From Bacillota bacterium (GTDB taxonomy: Bacteria; Bacillota; UBA4882; UBA8346): a DNA stretch of 20,900 nucleotides. Shown one piece after another: positions 7,551 to 16,068 of this stretch. The first letter of the stretch is position 1; every line of letters begins with the position of its first letter. The DNA is taken from NCBI GenBank assembly GCA_023394955.1, contig JAEWZY010000036.1:1-20900 (forward strand), written 5' to 3'. The notes under the pieces were generated by a model. That model was not told the origin of the DNA. It saw only the letters and a program-made list of their open reading frames with translations, and made no database searches. Both the position numbers and the translations under genes were made by a program.

Positions 7551-8522
7551 ATGTCAAAAAAGGTCAAATGGGGTATTTTAGGTTACGCTTCAATCGCCAG
7601 GGAGTCTTTCATTCCGGCCTTGTTAAAAGCAGCTAACTCTGAATTTTACGCTTTAGCATCACGGTCCGCGGACAAATTACGCCAGTGCGCCGAATGTTTC
7701 AATTATCCGGCAAAAACGTATTTGGATTATGACCAATTACTGAATGACCCTGAGATCGAAGCGGTTTATATACCTTTGCCAAATTCGCTCCATAAACAAT
7801 GGGCCATCAGAGCGGCCCGCCAAGGAAAACATGTGTTATGCGAAAAACCATTGGCCTTGAATAGTGAAGATTGTCGGCAAATAATCGCGGAATGCCGGCG
7901 GAATAACGTAAAACTGATGGAAGGTTTCATGTATCGCTATTCCGACCGGATTCGCAAGATACAAAAAATTATTCGTGAGAACAAGTTAGGCCAAGTAAAA
8001 TATATCGATTCGTATTTTTTCTCCTTAGCCAGTAGAGCAAGGGGTGATCGGATCAATCCGAATTTAGGCGGTGGTTCGCTCTTTGATTTAGGATGTTATC
8101 CGGTGAACTTGGTAGGGATGATCACCGGGGCGGAACCGGTTTCTATATCCGCTGAGGCTATTGCCATCAATGGGGTTGATCGGTTGCTTTCCGCGATTTT
8201 GCGGTATGAAAACGGCATAATCGCCAATATCCACTGCGGTTGGGTCAATGAGTTCCGGAGTTTAGGGGCTACTATTATGGGGACTGATGGAACACTGACG
8301 GTTCCGGAGCCGTTCTGGGGAAATGCTGGTTCAATAGTTTTAAAAACCCCCGCTGGGGAAGAGGAGATTTCGGTTGAGGAAACCGATCGGTTTCGGGCGG
8401 AAATTGAAGATTTTGCCGGCGCAATCCGGGAAAACCGCCCCTTATTGGCCGGTGTCGAGGAGTCAATCCGCAACCTAAAAATTATCAAAGCGATCTTAGC
8501 CAAAGCCGGATTTTCAGATTAA
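7551..8522 (+). CDS. Gfo/Idh/MocA family oxidoreductase (first copy)
   Basis: This 323-residue cytoplasmic NAD(P)-linked sugar dehydrogenase/reductase is of the glucose-fructose oxidoreductase type. The Rossmann motif is WGILGYASIAR (7-17). The EKP motif at 98-100 supplies catalytic Lys99, and FDLGCYPVN supplies Asp179 and Tyr183. This Lys-Asp-Tyr arrangement follows glucose-fructose oxidoreductase and related aldose/1,5-anhydrosugar enzymes, rather than the Lys-His type seen in the second copy. Known relatives oxidise aldoses at C1 or reduce keto-sugars. It follows the permease gene by 30 bases. The ribosome binding site is modest (TTTAAGG close to the ATG). The actual substrate is unknown. 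Confidence 0.92.
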   Translation: MSKKVKWGILGYASIARESFIPALLKAANSEFYALASRSADKLRQCAECFNYPAKTYLDYDQLLNDPEIEAVYIPLPNSLHKQWAIRAARQGKHVLCEKPLALNSEDCRQIIAECRRNNVKLMEGFMYRYSDRIRKIQKIIRENKLGQVKYIDSYFFSLASRARGDRINPNLGGGSLFDLGCYPVNLVGMITGAEPVSISAEAIAINGVDRLLSAILRYENGIIANIHCGWVNEFRSLGATIMGTDGTLTVPEPFWGNAGSIVLKTPAGEEEISVEETDRFRAEIEDFAGAIRENRPLLAGVEESIRNLKIIKAILAKAGFSD

Positions 8523-8575
8523 CGGTAACTTTGATGAAGTGATTAAAAATAAAGAAGCCCAAAGGGGAATTGTCA

Positions 8576-9607
8576 ATGAAAGCGCTAGTATTGAAAGAAT
8601 ATAACAAATTCAGCTATGAAGAGGTACCGGAACCGGAGTATGGCCCGGATGATCTGTTGGTGCAAGTCAAAGCTTGCTCCATATGTGGCAGTGATGTTCA
8701 TGGCATGGATGGCCGCACCGGAAGGAGGATACCTCCGGTGATTATGGGACATGAGGCTTCGGGTGTTGTCGCTGCCGTAGGGGCAAATGTCAAAGGGTTT
8801 GTTATAGGAGACCGCATTACCTTTGATTCCACTATTTATTGCGGAAGTTGTTACTATTGCCGGAAGGGCCGGATCAACCTCTGCGATAACCGCCGGGTAC
8901 TTGGGGTTTCCTGTAATGAATACCGCCAAAACGGGGCCTTTGCCGAATACGTGACAGTCCCGGATCATATCGCCTATCATTTGCCGGACGGCCTATCTTT
9001 TGAAAAGGCAGCCATGATCGAACCGGTCTCTATTGCGGTTCACGCGGTGAGCCGTGCTCCACTGGGGCTGAATGATAATGCAGTGGTAGTCGGGGTGGGA
9101 ATGATCGGTCTGTTTATTGTTGAGATATTACACCAAGCCGGTTGTAAAAAAATTATCGCCATCGACCTCGACCCCAATAAGTTCGATTTAGCGCGTCAAT
9201 TTGGAGCGACTCATTGTTTGTCGGCCGACCAAAAGGATTTGGTTTCCCAGGTAGTCCAACTCACCGATGGCCGCGGCGCGGATATTGCTTTTGAAGCGGT
9301 GGGTATAACGCCGACGGTTAAAACAGCCATCGATGTATTGCGCAAAGGCGGAGCTCTGACTTTGGTAGGAAATTTAAAGCCGCAAGTTGATTTTCCCTTA
9401 CAGTCGGTTGTCACGCGTGAAATATCTGTCTTAGGTTCCTGCGCTTCCAACGGCGAGTATCCCATTTGTTTAGATCTGATCGAACGGGGTGAAATCAAAG
9501 TGGACGCTTTAATCAGCGCAACCGCTCCTCTTCAAGAAGGAGCCGCTTGGTTTGAAAGGCTTTATAACAAAGAACCCGGATTAATGAAAGTGATTTTAGT
9601 TCCGTAA
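8576..9607 (+). CDS. Zinc-dependent alcohol dehydrogenase (sorbitol/polyol dehydrogenase-like MDR family)
   Basis: This is a 343-residue medium-chain dehydrogenase. Catalytic zinc ligands are Cys37, His59 and Glu60 (GHE), with Glu149 nearby. Structural zinc ligands are Cys89, Cys92, Cys95 and Cys103. The cofactor motif GVGMIG is followed by IIAIDLD, whose aspartate suggests NAD rather than NADP. Relatives include sorbitol, threonine, galactitol-phosphate and idonate dehydrogenases, so it likely interconverts a secondary alcohol and ketone on a sugar, polyol or sugar acid. A TTG at 8570 is in frame, but the AAAGGGG site would be too close to it; the ATG at 8576 is eight bases from that site and is preferred. 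It lies within the sugar block between two Gfo/Idh/MocA genes. Confidence 0.93.
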   Translation: MKALVLKEYNKFSYEEVPEPEYGPDDLLVQVKACSICGSDVHGMDGRTGRRIPPVIMGHEASGVVAAVGANVKGFVIGDRITFDSTIYCGSCYYCRKGRINLCDNRRVLGVSCNEYRQNGAFAEYVTVPDHIAYHLPDGLSFEKAAMIEPVSIAVHAVSRAPLGLNDNAVVVGVGMIGLFIVEILHQAGCKKIIAIDLDPNKFDLARQFGATHCLSADQKDLVSQVVQLTDGRGADIAFEAVGITPTVKTAIDVLRKGGALTLVGNLKPQVDFPLQSVVTREISVLGSCASNGEYPICLDLIERGEIKVDALISATAPLQEGAAWFERLYNKEPGLMKVILVP

Positions 9608-9649
9608 GAAAGGAGTTTTCATTAATTTCGGATGAGAGGAAAGATTGTC

Positions 9650-10765
9650 ATGGAAAAAGTTAAAACCGGAATTATCGGTTGCGGTAAAGGAGCCCACTTG
9701 CATGCCCAGGCCTTAAAGAACCTCCCCGAATCCCTATTTACAGCGGTTTATAGTAGAAATTTTGAAAAAGCGAAAGCTTTTGCAGAGCAGTATGGGGTTA
9801 AAGCTTGTTCCAGCATTGGGGAGATGGCTGACGAAGCGGAGGTCGAGGCGGTTCTAATCTGCACGCCCCATCCAGCCCATGCCGAGACGGCGGTTAAAGC
9901 TAGTAAAGCGGGGATGCATGTCTTGGTTGAAAAACCATTGGCTTCGTCATTGGAAGACTGCGACGTCATTATTAATGCAGCTAAAGATAACGGAGTAAAA
10001 CTCGGAACTATTTGCCAGCGGAGATTTTATCCTCCTTCGCTCAGAATTAAAGAGGCGATTGACGCTGGAAAAATCGGAAAGCCAATTCTCGGGACAGTTA
10101 ATATGCTTGGTTGGCGTGATGAATCCTATTATCAAAGCGATCCCTGGCGGGGCTCCTGGAAAGGAGAGGGCGGCGGTGTTCTGGTAAATCAGGCCCCCCA
10201 CCAACTGGATCTTTTACAGTGGTACATGGGGCCTGTGGAAGAGGTTTTCGGGTATTGGTCCAATCTGAATCACCCCTATATTGAAGTTGAAGATACCGCA
10301 ATTGCATTGATAAAGTTCAAAAACGGCGGGCTCGGAAATATAATTGTCAGTAATTCAATAAACCCGGCGCTCTATGGCAAAGTGCATGTCCATGGAGGGA
10401 ATGGAGCTTCAATCGGTGTCCAAACCGATGGCGGGGCCATGTTTATCGCCGGTATGTCGAGTATCGCCGAGCCGCCTTTGAACGATCTATGGACTGTCAA
10501 AGGTGAAGAGGGCATGCTTGAGATCTGGAAGGGTGAAGACACCGATTTTTTTACCAAGATTAACCCGATGGTCTATTTTCACGAACGGCAAATTGAGAAC
10601 TTCTTAAGGGCTATTATCAATGGAACCCAACCATTAATCGATGGTGAAGAAGGCCGGAAAACGGTGGAAATTTTTACGGCGATTTACCGTTCCAATCGTG
10701 ACCGAATACCGATTAAATTTCCGCTTAAGCCTGAAGATAAAGCCGACTTTGACGGTAGGCTTTAA
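9650..10765 (+). CDS. Gfo/Idh/MocA family oxidoreductase (second copy)
   Basis: This is a 371-residue NAD(P)-dependent sugar or cyclitol dehydrogenase. The Rossmann motif GIIGCGKGAHLHA is at 7-19, EKP with catalytic Lys95 at 94-96, and NQAPHQLDLL with His184 at 180-189. The Lys-His pair and length are those of inositol dehydrogenase-like and 3-keto-sugar-forming members, so it is a different subtype from the first copy. An ATG at 9632 is in frame six codons earlier, but AGAGGA (9635-9640) fits the ATG at 9650, so that start is used. Two distinct family members in one operon suggest two oxidation/reduction steps on the same carbohydrate. The substrate is not assigned. Confidence 0.92.
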   Translation: MEKVKTGIIGCGKGAHLHAQALKNLPESLFTAVYSRNFEKAKAFAEQYGVKACSSIGEMADEAEVEAVLICTPHPAHAETAVKASKAGMHVLVEKPLASSLEDCDVIINAAKDNGVKLGTICQRRFYPPSLRIKEAIDAGKIGKPILGTVNMLGWRDESYYQSDPWRGSWKGEGGGVLVNQAPHQLDLLQWYMGPVEEVFGYWSNLNHPYIEVEDTAIALIKFKNGGLGNIIVSNSINPALYGKVHVHGGNGASIGVQTDGGAMFIAGMSSIAEPPLNDLWTVKGEEGMLEIWKGEDTDFFTKINPMVYFHERQIENFLRAIINGTQPLIDGEEGRKTVEIFTAIYRSNRDRIPIKFPLKPEDKADFDGRL

Positions 10766-10792
10766 TAAGATATACAAAAAGGAGAACAACAG

Positions 10793-12448
10793 ATGATTCG
10801 TAATTGGAATGAAGAATCAATTGATCATCGCAATGCGTTGCTATACGCCATGGGTGTATCGGCCGAGAAAGCGAAACGTCCCGTCATCGGTATCGTTAAT
10901 TCGTGGAATGAGATGAATCCGGGACATTTTCATTTTAAAGATGTGATCCAAGAGATCAAGGATGAAATTGACCAAGCCGGCGGGTTGGCCCGGGAATTGC
11001 CGGTAATGGGGATCTGTGACGGCATTTGCTCTAATACTCCGGGTGACCGTTATACCTTGCCGAGCCGGGACTTGCTAGCGTCCGAGGTGGAAACCACAGC
11101 TGAATTGAATATGCTGGACGGGATGATTTTATTGGGAAGCTGCGATAAGGTGATCCCTGGGATGTTGATGGGGATTATGCGGGTTAATATTCCTGCCGTC
11201 TTGTTTACCGGCGGTTATATGGAGCCCGGGTCCCACCATGGCAAAATGATTACTTTAACCCATCAGAAACAGGCCTATGCGGCTTACATTGCCGGGGATA
11301 TGAGCCGGGAGGATTATAAAGAGGTAGTAAGTCGCGCTTGCCCGACATCGGGTATCTGCCCGTTTATGGGTACAGCCAATACGATGTGCGCCGCTGCTGA
11401 AATTTTAGGATTTTCTCCGGACGGTAACGCCAGCGTCAAGGCCCAAAGCCCGGAGTGGCACGATATGGCCCGCCAGGCAGGGCGTAAAATTGTCCAGTTA
11501 GTCAAGGAGGAAATCCGGCCACTGAGCGTGGTTGATGAATCGAATTTTGAAAATCTGGTCCGTTATATGATGGCGACGGGAGGTTCCACCAACTCGATCC
11601 TGCATATTCCGGCCATTGCGCGTCAGGCGGGAATCAATATCACGGCTGAATTTTTTGACCAAATCAGCCAAGATGTTCCGGTGATCAGCGCCATTTATCC
11701 TAATCATAAGACTTATACCATGGTTGAATTTGATCAAGCCGGCGGTTTGGGCGCTGTCATGAAAGAACTGGCTGCAGCCGGCAAGATTAATGTAGCTGCC
11801 CGGGGTATGTTCGGGACCATTGCCGCTAAGATTGCCAAGTCCGAAAATAAGAATAAGGACGTGATCCGTGAAGTAAAAAACCCAATCCACTCCCAGGGCG
11901 GCTTAGCCGTATTAAAGGGCAATTTGGCCACGGAAAGCGCTATTGTCAAGTTTTCCGCAGTTGATCCGGAAACCTGGAAATTTACCGGACCGGCAAAGGT
12001 ATACGACTCTCAGGATGATGCTTGGCAAGCTATTCTGAAAGACGAGATCGTCGCCGGGGATGTGGTTATTATCCGGTATGAAGGTCCTAAAGGTTCACCG
12101 GGGATGCCGCATATGGAAACTTTTATGGCCGCAGTATTAGGGAAAGGACTAGGAACCAAGATTGCCCTGGTTTCCGACGGGCGTTTCTCGGGGGCTACCG
12201 GAGGATTGGCCATCGGGCATGTAGCGCCTGAAGCTTACGAAGGCGGGAATATCGCATTAATTGAAAATGGAGATATCGTTGCAATAGATATTAAGCAAAG
12301 AAAACTAACGGTCAATGTCTCGGATGAGGAATTCGCCAAGCGAAAGCAGGGTTGGGCCAGAGTGGAGAAGGAGTCTAAGGGTTGGTTGAAGCTCTATAAA
12401 CAAAATACTTCTTCGGCGGATAAAGGGGCAACCCTTTTCTGGGACTAG
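10793..12448 (+). CDS. IlvD/Edd family dehydratase, probable sugar-acid dehydratase
   Basis: This 551-residue iron-sulfur dehydratase removes water from a 2,3-dihydroxy acid to give a 2-keto-3-deoxy acid. Likely cluster cysteines are Cys117 (GSCDK) and Cys189 (SGICP...TANTM). Lys119 corresponds to the carbamylated magnesium-binding lysine and Asp76 (CDGI) to another metal ligand. The first-ligand region reads NPGHFH (42-47), like the PGH motif of E. coli IlvD ([4Fe-4S] type), rather than the PCN motif of [2Fe-2S] arabinonate/xylonate dehydratases. SDGRFSGATGGLAIGH is the conserved C-terminal motif. No branched-chain amino acid genes are near, and sugar dehydrogenases flank it, so an aldonate substrate is inferred; dihydroxy-acid dehydratase activity cannot be excluded. 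AAAAGGAG precedes the ATG. Confidence 0.9.
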   Translation: MIRNWNEESIDHRNALLYAMGVSAEKAKRPVIGIVNSWNEMNPGHFHFKDVIQEIKDEIDQAGGLARELPVMGICDGICSNTPGDRYTLPSRDLLASEVETTAELNMLDGMILLGSCDKVIPGMLMGIMRVNIPAVLFTGGYMEPGSHHGKMITLTHQKQAYAAYIAGDMSREDYKEVVSRACPTSGICPFMGTANTMCAAAEILGFSPDGNASVKAQSPEWHDMARQAGRKIVQLVKEEIRPLSVVDESNFENLVRYMMATGGSTNSILHIPAIARQAGINITAEFFDQISQDVPVISAIYPNHKTYTMVEFDQAGGLGAVMKELAAAGKINVAARGMFGTIAAKIAKSENKNKDVIREVKNPIHSQGGLAVLKGNLATESAIVKFSAVDPETWKFTGPAKVYDSQDDAWQAILKDEIVAGDVVIIRYEGPKGSPGMPHMETFMAAVLGKGLGTKIALVSDGRFSGATGGLAIGHVAPEAYEGGNIALIENGDIVAIDIKQRKLTVNVSDEEFAKRKQGWARVEKESKGWLKLYKQNTSSADKGATLFWD

Positions 12449-12506
12449 GCCGATCTGATTGTTTAGGATGTCAATCGTATAATTACCCAACAAAAATGGA
12501 GCGTTA

Positions 12507-13553
12507 ATGATGGAATATAGAAAAAGTGGAAAATCCCAATTAGAACTTGGAGTGTTGGGATTAGGCTGTTGGCCCTTTGGCGGCGGCCAATATTGGGGTG
12601 GACAAGATCAAAAGGACGTTACCGATGTTGTCAGGGCGGCAATCGATTTTGGAGTAAATTATTTTGATACCGCCGAGGCCTATAATGATGGCAAAAGCGA
12701 AGAATCATTGGGCCTTGCCATCAAAGGAGTAGTACGGGATAAGGCCATCATCGGGACCAAGGTCAGCCCTTCGAATACCAGGCCGGATCTGTTAATAACC
12801 CACTGTGAACAAAGTTTAAGAAGACTGGGGACGGATTATATCGACTTATATATGGTCCATTGGCCAATCACCCGTAAGGCCATAGCCCATTTCACCGATG
12901 AAAACATTGAAGTCCCTGGGGTGGATGAGGCATTTGCCACGTTACGGAAACTGAAGGAACAAGGGAAAATCCGTTTTATCGGGGTTAGCAACTTTGCTTC
13001 CAATAAGTTAAAAGAAGCTTTAGATACCGAAACGGAAATTGTCATCAATGAACTTCCTTACAATCTTCTTTGCCGGGCTATTGAATACGAAATCCTGCCG
13101 CAATGCGCCACCCAAGGGGTTGGAATTTTAGGGTATATGGTTTTGCTTCAGGGAATTTTGGCCGATATTTATCCTACTTTGGATGATGTTCCAACCTGGC
13201 AGAGACGGACCAGGCATTTTGATTCCCGAAAGTGTAGGGAAGCGCGTCACGGTGAACTCGGGGCCGAAGGGGAAACCAATGAGGCCCTTGCCGTGATTCG
13301 GGAAATTGCGCGTGAATACGGTATGACTATGCCGGAGATCGCTATCAAATGGGCGATCGCTAATCCGGCAATCACTTGCGTGTTGGCCGGTTCTAGAAAT
13401 GTCAAAGAACTCAAGGCTAATGTGGAAGCGGTGGCAAAACCCTTGCCCCAAGAGGCGGTTAAAAGTTTAAACCAGGCCACCGCGGAACTGAAAGAAAAAT
13501 TGGGCGCATCATTTGATTATTATGAGACTGCCGCGAATGATCGGACAAGGTAA
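12507..13553 (+). CDS. Aldo-keto reductase
   Basis: This 348-residue NAD(P)H-linked reductase has the AKR barrel tetrad: Asp54 and Tyr59 (FDTAEAY), Lys85 (GTKVSP) and His118 (YMVHWP). The later stretch IRFIGVSNFA is also characteristic. It would reduce an aldehyde or ketone formed in the sugar pathway, or act in reverse. Two adjacent ATG codons (12507, 12510) lie behind GGAG; either may be used. It is the last gene of the plus-strand block, 58 bases after the dehydratase, and ends 17 bases from the end of the convergent sensor remnant. No clear T-run terminator is visible between them. Confidence 0.92.
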   Translation: MMEYRKSGKSQLELGVLGLGCWPFGGGQYWGGQDQKDVTDVVRAAIDFGVNYFDTAEAYNDGKSEESLGLAIKGVVRDKAIIGTKVSPSNTRPDLLITHCEQSLRRLGTDYIDLYMVHWPITRKAIAHFTDENIEVPGVDEAFATLRKLKEQGKIRFIGVSNFASNKLKEALDTETEIVINELPYNLLCRAIEYEILPQCATQGVGILGYMVLLQGILADIYPTLDDVPTWQRRTRHFDSRKCREARHGELGAEGETNEALAVIREIAREYGMTMPEIAIKWAIANPAITCVLAGSRNVKELKANVEAVAKPLPQEAVKSLNQATAELKEKLGASFDYYETAANDRTR

Positions 13554-13570
13554 AAGATAGAAGTTTTAAT

Positions 13571-14565
13571 TTACAAAGCCCTGAAGTTTTCCGGGACCCT
13601 GTTTTTAAACGGGTAACGGCTCAGATGATTTTTTAACAATTGGAATATTGACAATAATTTCAAATCCGGATAAGAGGTTATCGGTAATTTCTGATGTTCC
13701 ATTAAACTGCTTCGATTAGCGATTTTATTTAAGTTAATTGAAACATGCCGGATATCGTTTGCCAAGTCATTGGTAGTAAAAAGTAAGAACGCAATACTTA
13801 TTGATAACAATATTAATGCGCCAAGTATCAAATAAGCAATAATCATTTTTGATGAAATATTATATTTGAATCCCACCAGCCAAATTTCATCATGATTTTT
13901 GATGGTTTTAACGATGCCTTGAGTTTCGCTAGTAATGCCATAAATGCGGTCTTTATCGGCGGTTAACGCTCTAGAAAGCTCTAACGAGAAAACCTGATCA
14001 AAAGCCGTTTCATTCAATGTAATTAGTTCGTTTTTTGGGGTGAGAATAAAAAAATCCTCCGAATTTGCAGCCACAAAGATGAGCAACAATGTTTTAATAA
14101 TTATTATAGTTGGTATTTTGATCAGAACAAAAAACAGTAATGGGATGATAATGCTTCCAATGATCGTCATACCGTAAAGTATTAGAGGAAGGTTTGCGTA
14201 CATACGGTGTAGATGTTTGTTTTTAGGAAATTATTGGGCAATGAATTAATGTGCAAATTAATATCTTTTAATAAAACAAACAAAGCAATAGAGCCAGTTA
14301 TCCCTATGAGCGATAAAATTATAAGAAACTGGTGATGATATAAAACTCCGGTAAGTTGATGATTTCGGGCAATAAAATTCGGGGAATAATTTAAAATGAT
14401 CGGCAGCATAAAATAAAATACGGCGCCAATAAAAAGATTGGCAAGGTTATAGACTACCATCAGTTGCAAACATAGTTTTCTTTGCTTAATAAAACTCCAT
14501 AACGGTGAATGTTGCAACATTGGTAATAATCGCTCCATATTAAATATTAGAATAGGTTTTAACAA
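13571..14565 (-). pseudogene. Frameshifted, output-less membrane sensor remnant (HAMP-like)
   Basis: Two overlapping frames (14182-14565, 127 residues; 13571-14203, 210 residues) make sense as one protein. If one base is added in the five-A run at 14220-14224 (minus strand), the first frame continues ...NNFLK-NKHLHRMYANLPLILYG... into the second. The joined product has about five membrane segments, an outward-facing stretch before the last, then TNDLANDIRHVSINLNKIANR, which resembles a HAMP linker. Such an architecture normally leads to a kinase, cyclase or GGDEF domain, but the frame ends some 50 residues later, only 17 bases before the sugar operon. The starts (TTG at 14565, ATG at 14538) lack clear ribosome binding sites, and the region is very AT-rich (17 G/C of 60 in 14101-14160). 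It is probably a decayed gene; two short genuine membrane proteins or a sequencing error in the A-run are alternatives. Confidence 0.6.
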
Positions 14566-14612
14566 AGGTAGAAGTTTGAAAAACCAATTTTATAGTTAAT
14601 TTAATTATACAC

Positions 14613-14642
14613 AAAAAAAAGACCCGGCAACCTGGTCTTTTT
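14613..14642 (-). terminator. Rho-independent terminator of the Gld-type exporter operon
   Basis: AAAAAGACC (14616-14624) pairs with GGTCTTTTT (14634-14642), with a short inner GG/CC pair. The A8 run at 14613-14620 provides the U-run for minus-strand transcripts. It lies 23 bases after the DUF4340 stop codon. The T-run on the other side would also allow it to act for plus-strand transcripts. Confidence 0.85.
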
Positions 14643-14664
14643 AAAATTAATACTTCGATCGTTC

Positions 14665-16068
14665 TTATTTTTTTCCTTCAATTGTGTCTTTCAATTCCCG
14701 GAGCATTGACTTCACTTGATCCTTGGAGATTAAGAATTCACATTTCCCGCCTCGGAAGACGGCATAAAAATCATAGTCATAGGGGACATAGTTAATCTGG
14801 ACTTCCCGCTGGGGTCCTTTATTGAGATGGAAAGTCATGCTGAGTTCCGGGGCTTGGTTTTTTGGTTGTTCCGGACATTCGGACTCCACAGTCAAGCCGA
14901 TTATGCTTTGATAAGCGTTTTTGAATAATTGCTCTTTGGCTTTTTTGCCATTAATTTGATACCCGGCGTCGAACTCGGGTGAATCTTCGGTAGCGGATTG
15001 CCTCTCTTTTCTAGTGATGGTCAGGTTATAGTCGGAACCGAGTCCGGAAATATTGATTGCGTCGACATCGTCGATGTTGATGATATAAGCGAATTTCTCA
15101 ACCAGATCAAAGGCTTTAGTGTCTAAAAAGAAAAGATCGTTGCTGCTAATGGTGAATACAGCCTTAGAATCGGGTTTTTTACAATAAAAGACTTCGCCAT
15201 TTATTGGGTTGCCGACAAATAAGCGAAACTGGGACTGGTTATCTTTGATTATGACTTCGGCTCGGGGATTGGCCAATCCGTAACGGCTTAAATCAGTCGG
15301 ATTATCATCAATGAATTTCTCGGCATTAGTGATCGAAGTGATTGATTGTAAAATCGGCTGAAATTGTTCGGTGAGGACCGACATCGGCTCTTGATAAGGT
15401 TTTGTCATTTGCCAGACACCGATTCCGTATTGGGCGAATTCTAAGTTTTCAGTATTGATTCGTATTTCGAGATCAGGCTGGCCTGCCCGGGATAGTTTAA
15501 AGTAATTGATTTTTTCAATATTGATCTGGGCCAGACTGTTATCGCGGAAATCGGCTGGAGTTAGCAAAAATTTCTCTCCGTTATAACTGCCGATCGTGTA
15601 GACCGCAGGATCGTCTTGAAGCCTAAAATAGTAAGAAGTTCCTGAGGGCGTAAGATCGCCCAGGTACATTGTTTTAGGTTTGGTTTCATTTGCCGCGGTC
15701 ACTTCAATAGTGACCGCCGGCTCTTTGAGCCCGTATTGTTCCAAGTCTTCCGGAGACCCGTCTATCATTTGTTCGGCGCGGAGTCTAAAAAACACATAAG
15801 ACAGGCCGTTAACTTCGCTTTCTTTGATGGGAAAAACGAGATTGGAAGCCCATTGGTCACCCTTTTTTGTAAAAATAAATTTGTGGTCTTTTGATTTAAG
15901 AACCATCTGTTTGATGTTCTCGTTGTCCAGGTTAATCAGGGTGATAGTTTCCAAAGGGACATCAGGATCTCCCGGATCTTCTTGGGGGCGGTATTTAAGG
16001 AATAGATATGAGGAGATTAAAACCGCCATAATCGCAAAAAGGACTAAGAGATTCTTTGATTTTTTCAT
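14665..16068 (-). CDS. DUF4340 domain-containing membrane-anchored protein
   Basis: This 467-residue protein has one N-terminal membrane anchor (about residues 7-24), then a long extracytoplasmic part with repeated DUF4340-like units. The stretches QYGLKEPAVTIEV and RYGLANPRAEVII, about 145 residues apart, are equivalent positions in two repeats. No catalytic motif is recognised. The family is commonly encoded after GldA/GldF/GldG-like ABC exporter genes, as here, and is thought to be an accessory envelope part; its role is unknown. The ATG overlaps the GldG-like stop codon (ATGA), with GAGGAG just upstream inside the preceding gene, so translation is coupled. It ends directly before the operon terminator. 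Confidence 0.88.
   Translation of the reverse strand: MKKSKNLLVLFAIMAVLISSYLFLKYRPQEDPGDPDVPLETITLINLDNENIKQMVLKSKDHKFIFTKKGDQWASNLVFPIKESEVNGLSYVFFRLRAEQMIDGSPEDLEQYGLKEPAVTIEVTAANETKPKTMYLGDLTPSGTSYYFRLQDDPAVYTIGSYNGEKFLLTPADFRDNSLAQINIEKINYFKLSRAGQPDLEIRINTENLEFAQYGIGVWQMTKPYQEPMSVLTEQFQPILQSITSITNAEKFIDDNPTDLSRYGLANPRAEVIIKDNQSQFRLFVGNPINGEVFYCKKPDSKAVFTISSNDLFFLDTKAFDLVEKFAYIINIDDVDAINISGLGSDYNLTITRKERQSATEDSPEFDAGYQINGKKAKEQLFKNAYQSIIGLTVESECPEQPKNQAPELSMTFHLNKGPQREVQINYVPYDYDFYAVFRGGKCEFLISKDQVKSMLRELKDTIEGKK

Noticed and set aside
8096..8503. 135-codon open frame on the minus strand inside the first Gfo/Idh/MocA gene
   Set aside because: It is fully antisense to a well-supported enzyme gene, has no ribosome binding site of note and encodes a low-complexity, family-less product. 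The same applies to the other antisense frames.
3273..13553. Assigning a specific substrate (sulfoquinovose, levoglucosan, fucose, inositol)
   Set aside because: Each of those pathways has diagnostic partners (sulfosugar genes, LgdB-type isomerase, a 2,4-diketo-acid hydrolase, IolB/C/D/E) that are not in the window.
13571..14203. Treating the 210-residue frame as an independent intact gene
   Set aside because: Its first ATG has no ribosome binding site, the frame is open upstream into the A-run, and the joined product makes a more sensible membrane protein.
14220..14224. Programmed -1 ribosomal frameshift at the A5 run
   Set aside because: The run is one A short of the classical A AAA AAC heptamer in the required frame, and no clear stimulatory stem was seen; mutation or sequence error is simpler.
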